Source: a virus. Taken from it: a stretch of 57,523 nt of DNA. Below the pieces are notes generated by a model. It was not told where the DNA came from and ran no database searches. It saw nothing but the letters and a program-made list of their open reading frames with translations. Below, piece by piece: positions 46,996 through 55,436 of this stretch. The stretch lies in the IMG/VR virus record IMGVR_UViG_3300008107_008233, positions 1-57,523 of that record. One strand, written 5' to 3'. Position 1 is the stretch's first letter, and every line of letters begins with the position of its first letter. Both the position numbers and the translations under genes were made by a program.

Positions 46996-48369
46996 GTGAA
47001 TAAATTAGTAATTTTTGATCTTGATGGAGTTCTTATTGATAGTAGGGAGATGCATTATGATGCACTGAATACTGCATTAAGAAACGTTGGAAATGAATAT
47101 GTAATTGGTATTGAAGAACATCTAAGCGTTTATGACGGTCTTCCCACTTCAAGAAAGCTTGCTATACTTACTGAAAAGAAGAGTCTACCTGTAGAAAAGC
47201 ATCAACAAATCTGGCAGGATAAACAGAAAGCAACTCTTGAAATTTTTTCTGATCTAGAAAATGATTATGAGTTGATGCACTATTTTCAGCAACTAAAGCA
47301 GAGAGGATATCAAGTTGCAGTTGCAAGTAACAGTATTCGCAATACTGTTAAATTAGTTTTACTCAAATTAGGAGTATTGGAATTTGTTGATTACTATGTA
47401 AGTAATGAAGATGTTGTAAGAAATAAACCATTTCCAGAAATGTATTGGAAATGTATGACTGCTTGTAATGCACTTCCAAAAGATACTGTCATCTTTGAAG
47501 ATAGTCATATCGGCAGGCAAGGTGCAATCGATAGTTGTGCTCACCTAATTGCAATTGAAAATAGACATGACCTAACTCAAGAAAAAATCAATAAGACTTT
47601 TAAAATCTTTGCCGCTAAAAAATTAACTATTGTTCCTTGGAAATCTGATAAAATGAATGTCCTTATTCCTATGGCAGGTGCTGGCAGTAGATTTGCCAGT
47701 GCTGGATACACATTTCCTAAACCATTGATTGAAGTTGATGGTAAACCAATGATTCAAGTTGTGGTTGAAAATTTGAACATTGAAGCAAACTATACTTTTA
47801 TTGTTCAAAAAGAACACTACGAAAAATATAGTCTTCAATACCTACTAAATCTGATTGCGCCTAATTGCAATATTGTTCAGGTTGATGGAATAACTGAAGG
47901 TGCTGCCTGTACAACCCTCCTTGCCAAGGAGTTCATTAATAATGATGCACCATTGATAATGGCAAACTCTGACCAGTTTGTAGAGTGGAACAGTAATGAA
48001 TGCCTCTATGCATTCAATGCTGACGGTATTGATGGTGGTATTGTCACCTTTAAGGCAACACATCCTAAATGGTCTTATGCAAAGATTGGTGATGATGGAT
48101 TTGTTTCAGAGGTGGCAGAGAAGAAACCAATCAGTGATAATGCAACTGTCGGAATCTATTTCTGGAAGAAAGGATCTGACTATGTTAAATATGCAGAGCA
48201 GATGATTGAAAAGGATATTAGGACTAATAATGAGTTCTATGTTTGCCCTGTTTTTAATGAGGCAATTCAATCCGGAAAGAAGATTAGGGTAAAAGAAATT
48301 CAAAAAATGTGGGGTCTTGGAACTCCCGAAGATTTAAAATACTTCTTAAGTAACTATGAAAGAAACTAA
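46996..48369 (+). CDS. HAD phosphatase-nucleotidyltransferase fusion
   Basis: 457 residues; GTG start with AGAGGA upstream. Residues 1-215 form a HAD hydrolase of the beta-phosphoglucomutase/phosphatase type: FDLDGVLIDS with D8 and D10, VASNS (about 111-115), KPFPE (about 158) and FEDSHIG (about 174). Residues about 218-457 form a sugar-phosphate nucleotidyltransferase: MNVLIPMAGAGSRFASAGYT with PKPLIEV next, MANSDQFVEW as metal site, and an end near WGLGTPEDLKYFL. Together they would dephosphorylate a sugar bisphosphate and make the NDP-sugar, giving donors to the neighbouring transferases. The sugar is unknown. The C-terminus overlaps the next gene by 14 bases. Confidence 0.85.
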   Translation: MNKLVIFDLDGVLIDSREMHYDALNTALRNVGNEYVIGIEEHLSVYDGLPTSRKLAILTEKKSLPVEKHQQIWQDKQKATLEIFSDLENDYELMHYFQQLKQRGYQVAVASNSIRNTVKLVLLKLGVLEFVDYYVSNEDVVRNKPFPEMYWKCMTACNALPKDTVIFEDSHIGRQGAIDSCAHLIAIENRHDLTQEKINKTFKIFAAKKLTIVPWKSDKMNVLIPMAGAGSRFASAGYTFPKPLIEVDGKPMIQVVVENLNIEANYTFIVQKEHYEKYSLQYLLNLIAPNCNIVQVDGITEGAACTTLLAKEFINNDAPLIMANSDQFVEWNSNECLYAFNADGIDGGIVTFKATHPKWSYAKIGDDGFVSEVAEKKPISDNATVGIYFWKKGSDYVKYAEQMIEKDIRTNNEFYVCPVFNEAIQSGKKIRVKEIQKMWGLGTPEDLKYFLSNYERN

Positions 48370-49015
48370 TTCAAAGCCATCGACTTATCATTCCGAATGG
48401 CAGCACAATCGGATAGAATTTATATTAAGTTTACATTCTCCAGACTTTTTTAAAGGTAAAAAGATTCTTGAGTTAGGATCATTTAATGGATACATTGGTA
48501 ACTACTTTGCAGAAGTTTTAGAATCTGATGTAACTTCTATTGAAGGAAGATCTGAAAATGTATCTATAATTAAAAATGACTATCCTTTATTGAAAGTTGA
48601 ATGTCGTGATTTGGACACTCCAGAGTGGATTTTTGGAAAGTATGATGTAATAATTAACTTTGGTTTGTACTATCATCTTGAAAATTATCATAAGGAGCAT
48701 CTCATTAATTGTATTAATAATTGCAATCTTATGTTCTTTGAAACTGTTGTTCATGACTCTTTCGAATCTGAAATATTTTTTAGATCTGAATCGGGGAATG
48801 ATCAATCTTTATCGAATAAGGGTGGTGCCCCATCAACATCTTATGTTGAAAATATTTTAAAAGAAAGCAACTGTAAATTTGTAAAACATTGTAATAGTAG
48901 ATTGAATGGTGGTGCTCATCACTATGATTGGGAAGATAGGGACAGTAAAGTTGCAGATGGTCATGCTCGTCGTTTTTGGGTAATTGAAAATGAAACTGAT
49001 TTCACACCGGGGTAA
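48356..49015 (+). CDS. Class I SAM-dependent methyltransferase
   Basis: 219 residues. KKILELGSFNGYIGNYF (about 35-51) is the SAM loop, TSIEGRSENV (about 59-68) has the acidic ribose-binding residue, and YDVIINFGLYYHLENYHKE (about 94-112) is motif IV/V. The C-terminal RLNGGAHHYDWEDR is the acceptor side. It lies between the nucleotidyltransferase and a phosphodiesterase-like gene; it overlaps both. Confidence 0.8.
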   Translation: MKETNSKPSTYHSEWQHNRIEFILSLHSPDFFKGKKILELGSFNGYIGNYFAEVLESDVTSIEGRSENVSIIKNDYPLLKVECRDLDTPEWIFGKYDVIINFGLYYHLENYHKEHLINCINNCNLMFFETVVHDSFESEIFFRSESGNDQSLSNKGGAPSTSYVENILKESNCKFVKHCNSRLNGGAHHYDWEDRDSKVADGHARRFWVIENETDFTPG

Positions 49016-49454
49016 TATTGACGGTTCGAATCCATTAGAAGAGAACAGACCTGAATACATTGAAAAGGCAATGTTGGAGGGATTTAATGTTGAAATTGAT
49101 ATTAGGTATGATACTTTTGATAAAAAATTATATCTTGGACATGATGAACCTCAATATGTTATTGATTGGTTTTGGTTGTCAAAATACAAAGATTTTCTTT
49201 GGATTCATTGTAAGAATATTGAAGCTCTTTATGAATTTTCTTATGGTACTAGTGGGTTTAATTACTTTTGGCATCAAGAAGACGATTATACTTTAACTAG
49301 TAAAAAATATATTTGGACTTATCCTGGAAAATCTTATACACCCAGATCTGTAATTGTAATGCCCGAGTGGAATATGGATATAGATACTTTATCAGATCTA
49401 AAAGTTTATAACTGTTTTGGAATCTGTAGTGATTATGTTGGGAGGATCAAATGA
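48990..49454 (+). CDS. Glycerophosphodiester phosphodiesterase-like protein
   Basis: ATG at 48990 gives MKLISHRGNIDGSN; the earlier TTG at 48984 adds two residues only. 154 residues. SHRGN with downstream EENRPEYIEKAMLEGFNVEIDIR (about 17-39), then LYLGHDEPQYVI, are the GDPD signatures (His, Arg, Glu, Asp, and His for metal and catalysis). It is about half the length of a normal GDPD barrel, so it is a short variant, frequent in sugar loci. It may handle phosphodiester-linked sugars. Confidence 0.7.
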   Translation: MKLISHRGNIDGSNPLEENRPEYIEKAMLEGFNVEIDIRYDTFDKKLYLGHDEPQYVIDWFWLSKYKDFLWIHCKNIEALYEFSYGTSGFNYFWHQEDDYTLTSKKYIWTYPGKSYTPRSVIVMPEWNMDIDTLSDLKVYNCFGICSDYVGRIK

Positions 49455-52400
49455 ACGTTTCATTAATTTGTGCATGTAAAAACAGAAATAAAACTCTAAA
49501 AGTATCTCTTCAATCCTGGTTGAATTTTGATGAGATCAAAGAAATTATTATTGTCGATTGGAGTTCTGATGAATCATTAGATTATTTAACAGAACTCGAC
49601 TCTAGAATTAAGGTAGTAACAGTTCCTAATAAAACATTTTTTAATCAACCACAACCTTTAAATTTGGCTGCGAGTCTTGCAACTGGAGACTCGATCATGA
49701 AGTTTGATATTGACTATATCATTAATCCATATTATAATTTCTTTGAATCATATAAGATAGATGAAACTTGTTTTCAATCTGGTGCTCGTAAAATAGAATA
49801 TCTAAATGATAATGTCTATGAGATGAATTTTGATGATATTATGATGTATGCCAATGTTCATAATGCATACTTCAAATCTTTGATTGGTCTTCTTCATATT
49901 ACACGGGAAAACTTTGAAAAGGTTGGAGGATATAATGAAGATTTAGGTGAGTTTTATGGATATGAAGATGAAGAACTCCAGATGCGTTTGGAGTTGATGG
50001 GATTAAAGCATAATAAACTTGTATACGACCACAATTTAATTCATATACCTCATCCAGATTCTAAAAGATTTGAGCACTTTAGGGGAGAAAATGAAGATAT
50101 GTTCTCCCAATATGAAAGAAATCTTTCATCCCAATATAGTGGTGATACTTTAAAATATCAATTAGAATATGCAATAGCACAGTATCACATCCAACATAAT
50201 AAAAAGTATTTTTCTAAAGTTACTGAATATTATGTTCAACAAAAAACTAAATGGAATATTAAACAACTAACCCCACAAAAGTATATTGCTACTGAAATGA
50301 ATAATTTAGAAAATTTTCCTCCAGTTTACTATGTAACTCTAGAAGACTGTGTTGATAGGCAGAAGTTAATCGAAGATGAGTTTGGTAGGTATGGAATTAC
50401 TCCTACTGCCATGATTTCCAAACGCTATGCTGATTCTAATGATAAAGTTACTGGAAAGTATCTTTATCAACTCACTGGTCCAACACAGGGTTGTATTGTT
50501 TCGCACCTGAAAGCAATTAAGCACTGGTATGAAACAAGTAGTTCTGATTATGCATTCTTCTGTGAGGATGATTTAAGTCTTAAGACTGTAGATTATTGGA
50601 ACTTTAAGTGGGAAGAGTTTATTGAAAGACTTCCAGAAGATTGTGAATGTGTTCAGTTAATGGCAATTCGTGGTGACTTTGATGGAGTCTATTTCAGAGA
50701 TCGAAAGTGGGATGACTGGTCTGAAACTGCTTACATAATGACCCGTGAGTATGCCAAAAAACTAATCGATAGTTATTGTATTGGTGATACATTCCATCTT
50801 GAACTTAAGGACCAGGATGTAATGCCGATTGGAGAAAACATTTTATTCACTGGCGTGGGTAGGGTGTATACATTTCCTATGTTTGTTGAAAATGTGGAAG
50901 TTCCAACCACAGATGTGAATGATCTTGAATTAGAAGATGGGCAAAAACCGAATCATGTTTATGCTTCCGAGTATGTACATAATTGGTGGAAAAACAATGG
51001 TAAACATGTAACTATAGAAGAACTTATGTCTGGTCAAGTAACGGAAGTATTAGAAAATTCTAAAAAAAATGTAGTAGATTGTTTTATTTACTTCAACGAG
51101 AAAGAACTATTAGAATTAAGGATTAACATCCTTAAGGATTATGTTGATAAGTTTGTTATTGCGGATGCAAACTATACTCATAGTGGAATACCAAAAGAAT
51201 ACACTCTTAAGAATACTATAAAGGAATTGGGACTTCCTGAAGATATTATCGAGGTCATTGAAGTTGATCTTTCTGAGTCTGCATTGGGTGGAGCTACTCC
51301 ATATGAAAAGAAGTGGAGTCAAGAAGCAACAAAACAATCTAGAGAGAAGGTTCATAGAAATGCTCTTGCAAGATGTTTAAAGACTAATGATTTCGATGAC
51401 GATACAATGTTTATTGTATCCGATTGCGACGAAATACTAGATCCTCAACATATTTCTATGTTACATGAACTGGCAAGGACACATCCAAACAACATCTATA
51501 AGGTTGATTTGGTACATCTTGAAGGTCGTGCTGATATGAGATCATACCACATAGAAACTGGCGAACCCAGAGAATGGAGGTACTCTTTGTTTGTTTGTAT
51601 GAAGAAACAAGCAGAAAAAATAGGATTCACATACATCCGCGCTGATGAATTTAATCCCTTCCCCATTGTATGGCCTTATAGTGAAGGTGGATGGACTCCT
51701 GGAGGATCATATGAGCATGGAAGAAGAATGACTGATCTTGGATGGCACTTTAGTTGGATGGGGTCGAATGAAAATAGATTAAATAAAGCAAAATCATTCT
51801 GCCATGCTGATTGGAATTTTGATTTCCTCAATCACAAGAACTATTCCAGTGATGAAATGAAAGATTTTATGCTTAATTATGAGCATGTTGAGGGTCAAAT
51901 TTGCCCATCGGGCATGAATGATTATATTATGAAACCATATCCTCTAGAAGATTTACCTCAGGCTATTTTTGATCTTCCTAAAGTTAAGAAGTTTTTATTG
52001 CCCGTTGGATCTGAAGTTTCTAAAAAGATTCCAAAAACTTTAATTCCAAGAGTTCCCAATCCAAAGAAAAAAGATCAGGAAATTAATCAAACTGACATAG
52101 AAGAACTTCTAACAAAGTTCTCTCTTGATACTGAAAATCCGGAAAGAAATTTTGATCTTGGTTTATGGTATGAAAAAGAAGGACATACTGCACCTTCACT
52201 TACATACTTTTTAAGGTGTGCAGAAAGAGCAGAGGATGATAATCTTGCATATGAAGCACTGATAAAATCTCATCATTCATATGATAGACAAGGAACTCGT
52301 GATGGCACTGCAGTTTCTCTCCTACAGCAAGCATTGTGCCTAATGCCGAAACGTCCGGAAGCATACTTTTTACTTGCAAGATTTCATGAAAGAAGACAGC

Positions 52401-52663
52401 AGTGGAATGATTCCTATAAGTATGCTTCTTTGGCACTTGACATCTGTGATTTCGATGTTCAACCTTTGATAAGTGAAGTTGAATATCCTGGTAAGTGTGG
52501 ATTGTTATTCGAGAAGGCCATATCTGGATACTGGTGGGGTAAAGGAGACCAGACTAGAGCAATTTTTAAAGATCTTCTAGATAATTATGAGATGACTGAA
52601 GATTATAGAAAATCAGTTAAGGATAATCTAGACAGAATTAAGAAGAACGACCAAAAATGTTAG
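49451..52663 (+). CDS. Three-glycosyltransferase fusion with TPR tail
   Basis: 1070 residues. Domain 1 (1-240) is GT2: SLICACKNRNKTLKVSLQSW, IIIVDWSSDES, then GGYNEDLGEFYGYEDEEL near 158-176. Domain 2 (about 285-480) is GT25-like, the family that includes collagen galactosyltransferases: PVYYVTLEDCVDRQ, then GCIVSHLKAIKHW and FFCEDDLSL with the DD site near 372. Domain 3 (about 538-800) is GT17-like: VDCFIYFNEKELLELRINIL, then VHRNALARCL and FIVSDCDEIL near 655. Residues about 880-1070 are TPR-like helices. Fusing three transferases suggests stepwise synthesis of a trisaccharide on one acceptor. Confidence 0.85.
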   Translation: MNVSLICACKNRNKTLKVSLQSWLNFDEIKEIIIVDWSSDESLDYLTELDSRIKVVTVPNKTFFNQPQPLNLAASLATGDSIMKFDIDYIINPYYNFFESYKIDETCFQSGARKIEYLNDNVYEMNFDDIMMYANVHNAYFKSLIGLLHITRENFEKVGGYNEDLGEFYGYEDEELQMRLELMGLKHNKLVYDHNLIHIPHPDSKRFEHFRGENEDMFSQYERNLSSQYSGDTLKYQLEYAIAQYHIQHNKKYFSKVTEYYVQQKTKWNIKQLTPQKYIATEMNNLENFPPVYYVTLEDCVDRQKLIEDEFGRYGITPTAMISKRYADSNDKVTGKYLYQLTGPTQGCIVSHLKAIKHWYETSSSDYAFFCEDDLSLKTVDYWNFKWEEFIERLPEDCECVQLMAIRGDFDGVYFRDRKWDDWSETAYIMTREYAKKLIDSYCIGDTFHLELKDQDVMPIGENILFTGVGRVYTFPMFVENVEVPTTDVNDLELEDGQKPNHVYASEYVHNWWKNNGKHVTIEELMSGQVTEVLENSKKNVVDCFIYFNEKELLELRINILKDYVDKFVIADANYTHSGIPKEYTLKNTIKELGLPEDIIEVIEVDLSESALGGATPYEKKWSQEATKQSREKVHRNALARCLKTNDFDDDTMFIVSDCDEILDPQHISMLHELARTHPNNIYKVDLVHLEGRADMRSYHIETGEPREWRYSLFVCMKKQAEKIGFTYIRADEFNPFPIVWPYSEGGWTPGGSYEHGRRMTDLGWHFSWMGSNENRLNKAKSFCHADWNFDFLNHKNYSSDEMKDFMLNYEHVEGQICPSGMNDYIMKPYPLEDLPQAIFDLPKVKKFLLPVGSEVSKKIPKTLIPRVPNPKKKDQEINQTDIEELLTKFSLDTENPERNFDLGLWYEKEGHTAPSLTYFLRCAERAEDDNLAYEALIKSHHSYDRQGTRDGTAVSLLQQALCLMPKRPEAYFLLARFHERRQQWNDSYKYASLALDICDFDVQPLISEVEYPGKCGLLFEKAISGYWWGKGDQTRAIFKDLLDNYEMTEDYRKSVKDNLDRIKKNDQKC

Positions 52664-53463
52664 ATTCTATACCTGTAATTGGAGTTCCTATTGTTAATGG
52701 ATTCAAATGGATACAGAGATTAGTTTCTAGTATTGATTATCCAGTTGATAATTTAATCATCATTAATAATAATGGTAGGGGAGAACTAACAGAAGAATTA
52801 GATAATCTTTGCAAGATAAACTATTACTATATTAAAAATATTAAAGTTTGTCATCTTCCTGCAAATATAGGAGTTTCTGGAGCATGGAATTTAATAATTA
52901 AATGCTACATGAATGCTCCTTATTGGATGATTGTAAATAATGATGTTTCTTTTACTTCTGGATTTTTAAAAAGTTTTATTGAGAATGCCGAAGATCCGGA
53001 AACTGGAATTGTTTTTGCAAATTCATCGATGTCTTATGATCTTTTTTTATTGAAAGATTGGGTTGTTCAAAAAGTTGGACTGTTTGATGAGAATTGTTAT
53101 CCAGCTTATGTTGAAGACGTTGATTATTATATTCGATGTAGTAATGCTGATATTAAAACAATCAGCGCAGGTCTTTCTTATTTTCATGGAGAAGGAGAAA
53201 ACACTTACGATACAACAGGATCTCAAACTTGGAGAATTGACCCTTCATTGCGAGAAAAATTGGATCACAGTCGACTTCAAAATGAATACTACATGTACCA
53301 CAAATGGGGATCAAATTGGCACGATACTGCGGGATCTTGGGGTCCTAATAGAGAAACAGTTACTTATGATATTCCATTTAATAATCAAGCTCTAAAGGAT
53401 CTTCCTTTAAGTTATACTTTTTATGATTTAAATTTTGTTAGAGATAAACATTTAGGATTTTAA
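52657..53463 (+). CDS. GT2 family glycosyltransferase
   Basis: 268 residues. PVIGVPIVNGFKWIQRLVSS, LIIINNNGRG, LPANIGVSGAWN (about 68-79), MIVNNDVSFTSGF with the NND metal site (about 90-102), and YVEDVDYYIR (about 149-158), which carries the catalytic acid. All are rhamnosyltransferase-like GT2 features. It is the last gene of the sugar cluster and overlaps the giant fusion gene by 7 bases. Confidence 0.85.
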   Translation: MLDSIPVIGVPIVNGFKWIQRLVSSIDYPVDNLIIINNNGRGELTEELDNLCKINYYYIKNIKVCHLPANIGVSGAWNLIIKCYMNAPYWMIVNNDVSFTSGFLKSFIENAEDPETGIVFANSSMSYDLFLLKDWVVQKVGLFDENCYPAYVEDVDYYIRCSNADIKTISAGLSYFHGEGENTYDTTGSQTWRIDPSLREKLDHSRLQNEYYMYHKWGSNWHDTAGSWGPNRETVTYDIPFNNQALKDLPLSYTFYDLNFVRDKHLGF

Positions 53464-53467
53464 AACT

Positions 53468-53704
53468 ATGAATTTTACAATTTATTCTAAAGAGGGATGC
53501 CCTTACTGCGAAAAGATTAAAAAAGTTTTCGAGTTGACAAATTTGAGATTTATAGTGTATACTTTAGATACTCATTTTACGAAAGAAGAATTTTATTCTG
53601 AATTTGGTAATAATTCAACTTTTCCACAAGTTATTTGTGATGATAAAAAGTTGGGAGGGTGTACGGATACGATCAAGTATCTTAAAGAAAATAATATTGT
53701 TTAA
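53468..53704 (+). CDS. Glutaredoxin
   Basis: 78 residues. Active site C11-P-Y-C14, cis-proline motif TFPQV (51-55), and GG at 63-64 for glutathione contact; the complete thioredoxin-fold minimum is present. T4-like phages use such proteins (NrdC) to reduce ribonucleotide reductase during dNTP synthesis, which fits the thyX gene further on. The next ORF's ATG overlaps its stop. Confidence 0.93.
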   Translation: MNFTIYSKEGCPYCEKIKKVFELTNLRFIVYTLDTHFTKEEFYSEFGNNSTFPQVICDDKKLGGCTDTIKYLKENNIV

Positions 53705-53910
53705 TGAGCAGCATAAATAAAAGTAATCACGTTAATCGTGGTGTTGAAATTTTTCTTAATGGAGGAAAAAAAAGGCAACCTAAAAATTTTCACATTATTT
53801 ATGAAAAACTGGTCATCTTTCTTCAAAGGGAAGTAACCATTTATTTTGAATTTTCCTTAACGTTTAGGAAAAAAAGTTATTCTCCAGGAGAAAAAAATGT
53901 TAGCAACTAG
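53704..53910 (+). CDS. Hypothetical 68-residue basic protein
   Basis: It overlaps the glutaredoxin stop as an ATG-TAA pair and the next start by 14 bases. The N-terminal part (NHVNRGVEIFLNGGKKRQPKN) and the beta-rich middle (LVIFLQREVTIYFEFSLTF) read like a real protein. A late motif lies in its first codons, so it may be made only from upstream transcripts. Function unknown. Confidence 0.45.
   Translation: MSSINKSNHVNRGVEIFLNGGKKRQPKNFHIIYEKLVIFLQREVTIYFEFSLTFRKKSYSPGEKNVSN
53712..53719 (+). promoter_or_regulatory. Possible late promoter CATAAATA
   Basis: The late motif lies inside the start of the 68-residue ORF, about 180 bases before the membrane protein gene at 53897. Confidence 0.4.
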
Positions 53911-54121
53911 TTTAGTTTTTGGCTCAATATTAGTTTTTCTTTTTTTTATAGTAGGAATAATGGGAGGTTGGGTTGCTAGAGAATACATGATGAACTATCA
54001 GGAAGGTCCTCAGCTACATCCTGAATTTTTTGATACAAATGGGAATGTTATTCCTGACGAAGTAATTGCATTTAGGTTTGAAAACGATTATGACTACGAC
54101 GACAGCGAAGACGAAGACTAA
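53897..54121 (+). CDS. Small membrane protein with acidic tail
   Basis: 74 residues after a strong SD (AGGAG, 53886-53890). Residues 4-27 form one membrane span (SLVFGSILVFLFFIVGIMGG), followed by WVAREYMMNYQE, a soluble part with NGNVIPDEV, and a very acidic end (DYDYDDSEDED). The pattern matches a conserved cyanophage membrane protein of unknown job. Its last 32 bases also code the start of the next gene. Confidence 0.75.
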   Translation: MLATSLVFGSILVFLFFIVGIMGGWVAREYMMNYQEGPQLHPEFFDTNGNVIPDEVIAFRFENDYDYDDSEDED

Positions 54122-54671
54122 AAAAACTGAATCTCCTATTGAAGATTTACCAACAAATCCATTTACTTTTGAAGTTTTGGCAGTGGTATCTAAACAAAGG
54201 ACAAATGCCAGAAAAATTGAGGCATTGAAAAAGTTTGAGCATCCATCATTAAAATCCCTTTTTATTTGGAATTTTGATGAATCTGTAATTTCGATGCTTC
54301 CCGAAGGTGAAGTTCCCTATGCCAGCGTAGGTGAACAAAATTCTTTCAGTGGAACCATAAGTGGAAAAATTAGTGATGCTGTAAATAAGATGACAGAATT
54401 AAATTCTTCTTCTTTAGGAGCATCTGATCAGGGAAAGTCTTCTATTAGAAAAGAATATCAAAGATTTTATAACTTTGTAAAGGGTGGTAATGATGGATTG
54501 AGTTCTCTTCGTAGAGAAACAATGTTTATTAATGTTCTTCAAGGACTTCATCCACTTGAAGCCGAAATTCTTTGCCTTGTTAAGGATAAGAATCTGCAAT
54601 CAAAATATAAAATTACAAAAGATCTTGTGAGTAGTGCTTATCCTGATATTAACTGGGGTAATAGAAGTTAA
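54090..54671 (+). CDS. Conserved-type phage protein (DUF6433-like)
   Basis: Start at ATG 54090 (MTTTTAKTKTKKTESP); the frame is open from TTG 54066. 193 residues with a Thr/Lys-rich N-terminus, then NPFTFEVLAVVSKQRTNARK, NFDESVISMLPEGEVPY, QRFYNFVKGGNDGLSSLRRE, and LHPLEAEILCLVKDKNL. This resembles a protein family of unknown function common in T4-like cyanophages (DUF6433, by recognition). Soluble and mainly helical. The first 32 bases overlap the previous gene in another frame. Confidence 0.7.
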   Translation: MTTTTAKTKTKKTESPIEDLPTNPFTFEVLAVVSKQRTNARKIEALKKFEHPSLKSLFIWNFDESVISMLPEGEVPYASVGEQNSFSGTISGKISDAVNKMTELNSSSLGASDQGKSSIRKEYQRFYNFVKGGNDGLSSLRRETMFINVLQGLHPLEAEILCLVKDKNLQSKYKITKDLVSSAYPDINWGNRS

Positions 54672-54696
54672 TTGATTATTATTGGAGAATGTAATT

Positions 54697-55071
54697 TTGG
54701 AAAATAAATTAATAAAAGAAAAGATGCCAATGGAAAATGAAAAGGCGTCCGATAGAGAAAAAAGTTTAGAAACTTGGTCACCACAAGAAAAAGAAACTTT
54801 TAAATCTCGTTATGGATGCGAGATTTTAAAACAAAATTGTACTTTAGAAGAGGCAAAGGACATCCAAGTTCCCAATGACGCTTATATTGTAACTTATTTT
54901 TATAATGATAAAGTTTGCTATGATTTAACTAGAGCATCGAAGAGAGTTAATATTTTTGATATGTACTATGATAATCTTGGACTAGTAATTAGGAGTATTG
55001 ATTTTGGTTACGGAAGAATAAACCCTAGGATTTGGGGAATTCAGGCACCTAAAACTAAAAAGAGAAAGTGA
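54697..55071 (+). CDS. Hypothetical protein, about 124 aa
   Basis: The likely start is TTG 54697, 9 bases after GGAG; TTG 54682 and ATG 54724 are alternatives. Charged N-terminus, then WSPQEKETFKSRYGCEIL, NDAYIVTYFYNDKVCYDLTR, and the basic end. The segment RVNIFDMYYDNLG, with GYGRINPRIWG after it, looks like a small structured domain. No motif of known function. A strong terminator follows, so the operon from the glutaredoxin region ends here. Confidence 0.65.
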   Translation: MENKLIKEKMPMENEKASDREKSLETWSPQEKETFKSRYGCEILKQNCTLEEAKDIQVPNDAYIVTYFYNDKVCYDLTRASKRVNIFDMYYDNLGLVIRSIDFGYGRINPRIWGIQAPKTKKRK

Positions 55072-55078
55072 TTACCCA

Positions 55079-55109
55079 AATACCCGGAAAAATTTCCGGG
55101 TATTTTTTT
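55079..55109 (+). terminator. Strong intrinsic terminator
   Basis: A 12-bp perfect stem (AATACCCGGAAA / TTTCCGGGTATT) with a 2-base loop runs into a T tract, 8 bases after the stop. Confidence 0.92.
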
Positions 55110-55153
55110 GTCTCTTAAGGCTTTAAAAATTGTAACATTTTATACAAAAAAAC

Positions 55154-55182
55154 TTGACTATATAAGATGAAAGGGATATAAT
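55154..55182 (+). promoter_or_regulatory. Near-consensus sigma70 promoter
   Basis: TTGACT (55154-55159), 17-base spacer, TATAAT (55177-55182). RNA would start near 55189, just before the riboswitch-like leader. It is the best host-type promoter in the window, so the unit is probably early. Confidence 0.85.
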
Positions 55183-55189
55183 ATATCTC

Positions 55190-55295
55190 TAACGTTCATC
55201 TGGAGTATCCAGACGGAAGTAAGCCGACTCGGAACGGATCGTTCATTCTCTATTTGCGAATAGAGAACGCAAAAGCCGACTGAAGGAACGCTCTT
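55190..55295 (+). promoter_or_regulatory. Glutamine-riboswitch-like leader (glnA / Downstream-peptide type)
   Basis: The outer helix CGTTC (55193-55197) pairs with GAACG (55286-55290). It encloses a hairpin TCTGGA-GTA-TCCAGA (55199-55213), the conserved block ACGGAAGTA (55213-55221), and on the 3' side GCCGACTGAAGGAACGC (55275-55291). These pieces match the glnA and Downstream-peptide RNA cores, which bind L-glutamine in cyanobacteria and their phages. Two extra hairpins lie inside: GAACG-GAT-CGTTC (55232-55244) and TTCTCTATT-TGCG-AATAGAGAA (55246-55267). The motif directly precedes a micro-ORF with a strong SD, as in the Downstream-peptide class. Whether the long insert keeps ligand binding is unknown. 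Confidence 0.8.
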
Positions 55296-55322
55296 TAACC
55301 TAAACCATTAAGGAGGAACCTA

Positions 55323-55436
55323 ATGTCACAAGTAGCAATGAAAAAACTTAATTTTCTGCAACTAATTAAAGAACAAAAACAAAAAGAAGAACGTCGTCAT
55401 CAGGCACAATTAGCGCAACTAATCGGAGCAAAGTAA
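55323..55436 (+). CDS. Micro-protein controlled by the riboswitch-like leader
   Basis: 37 codons, with AAGGAGG (55310-55316) six bases before the ATG. The peptide is basic and helical, rich in Gln/Lys/Glu (QLIKEQKQKEERRHQAQL), with the end GAK. Downstream-peptide RNAs of cyanobacteria and phages precede short ORFs of this type; some host examples are glutamine synthetase-inactivating factors. This one is shorter, and I see no convincing IF7/IF17 motif. A role in nitrogen metabolism is inferred from the leader only. Confidence 0.75.
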   Translation: MSQVAMKKLNFLQLIKEQKQKEERRHQAQLAQLIGAK

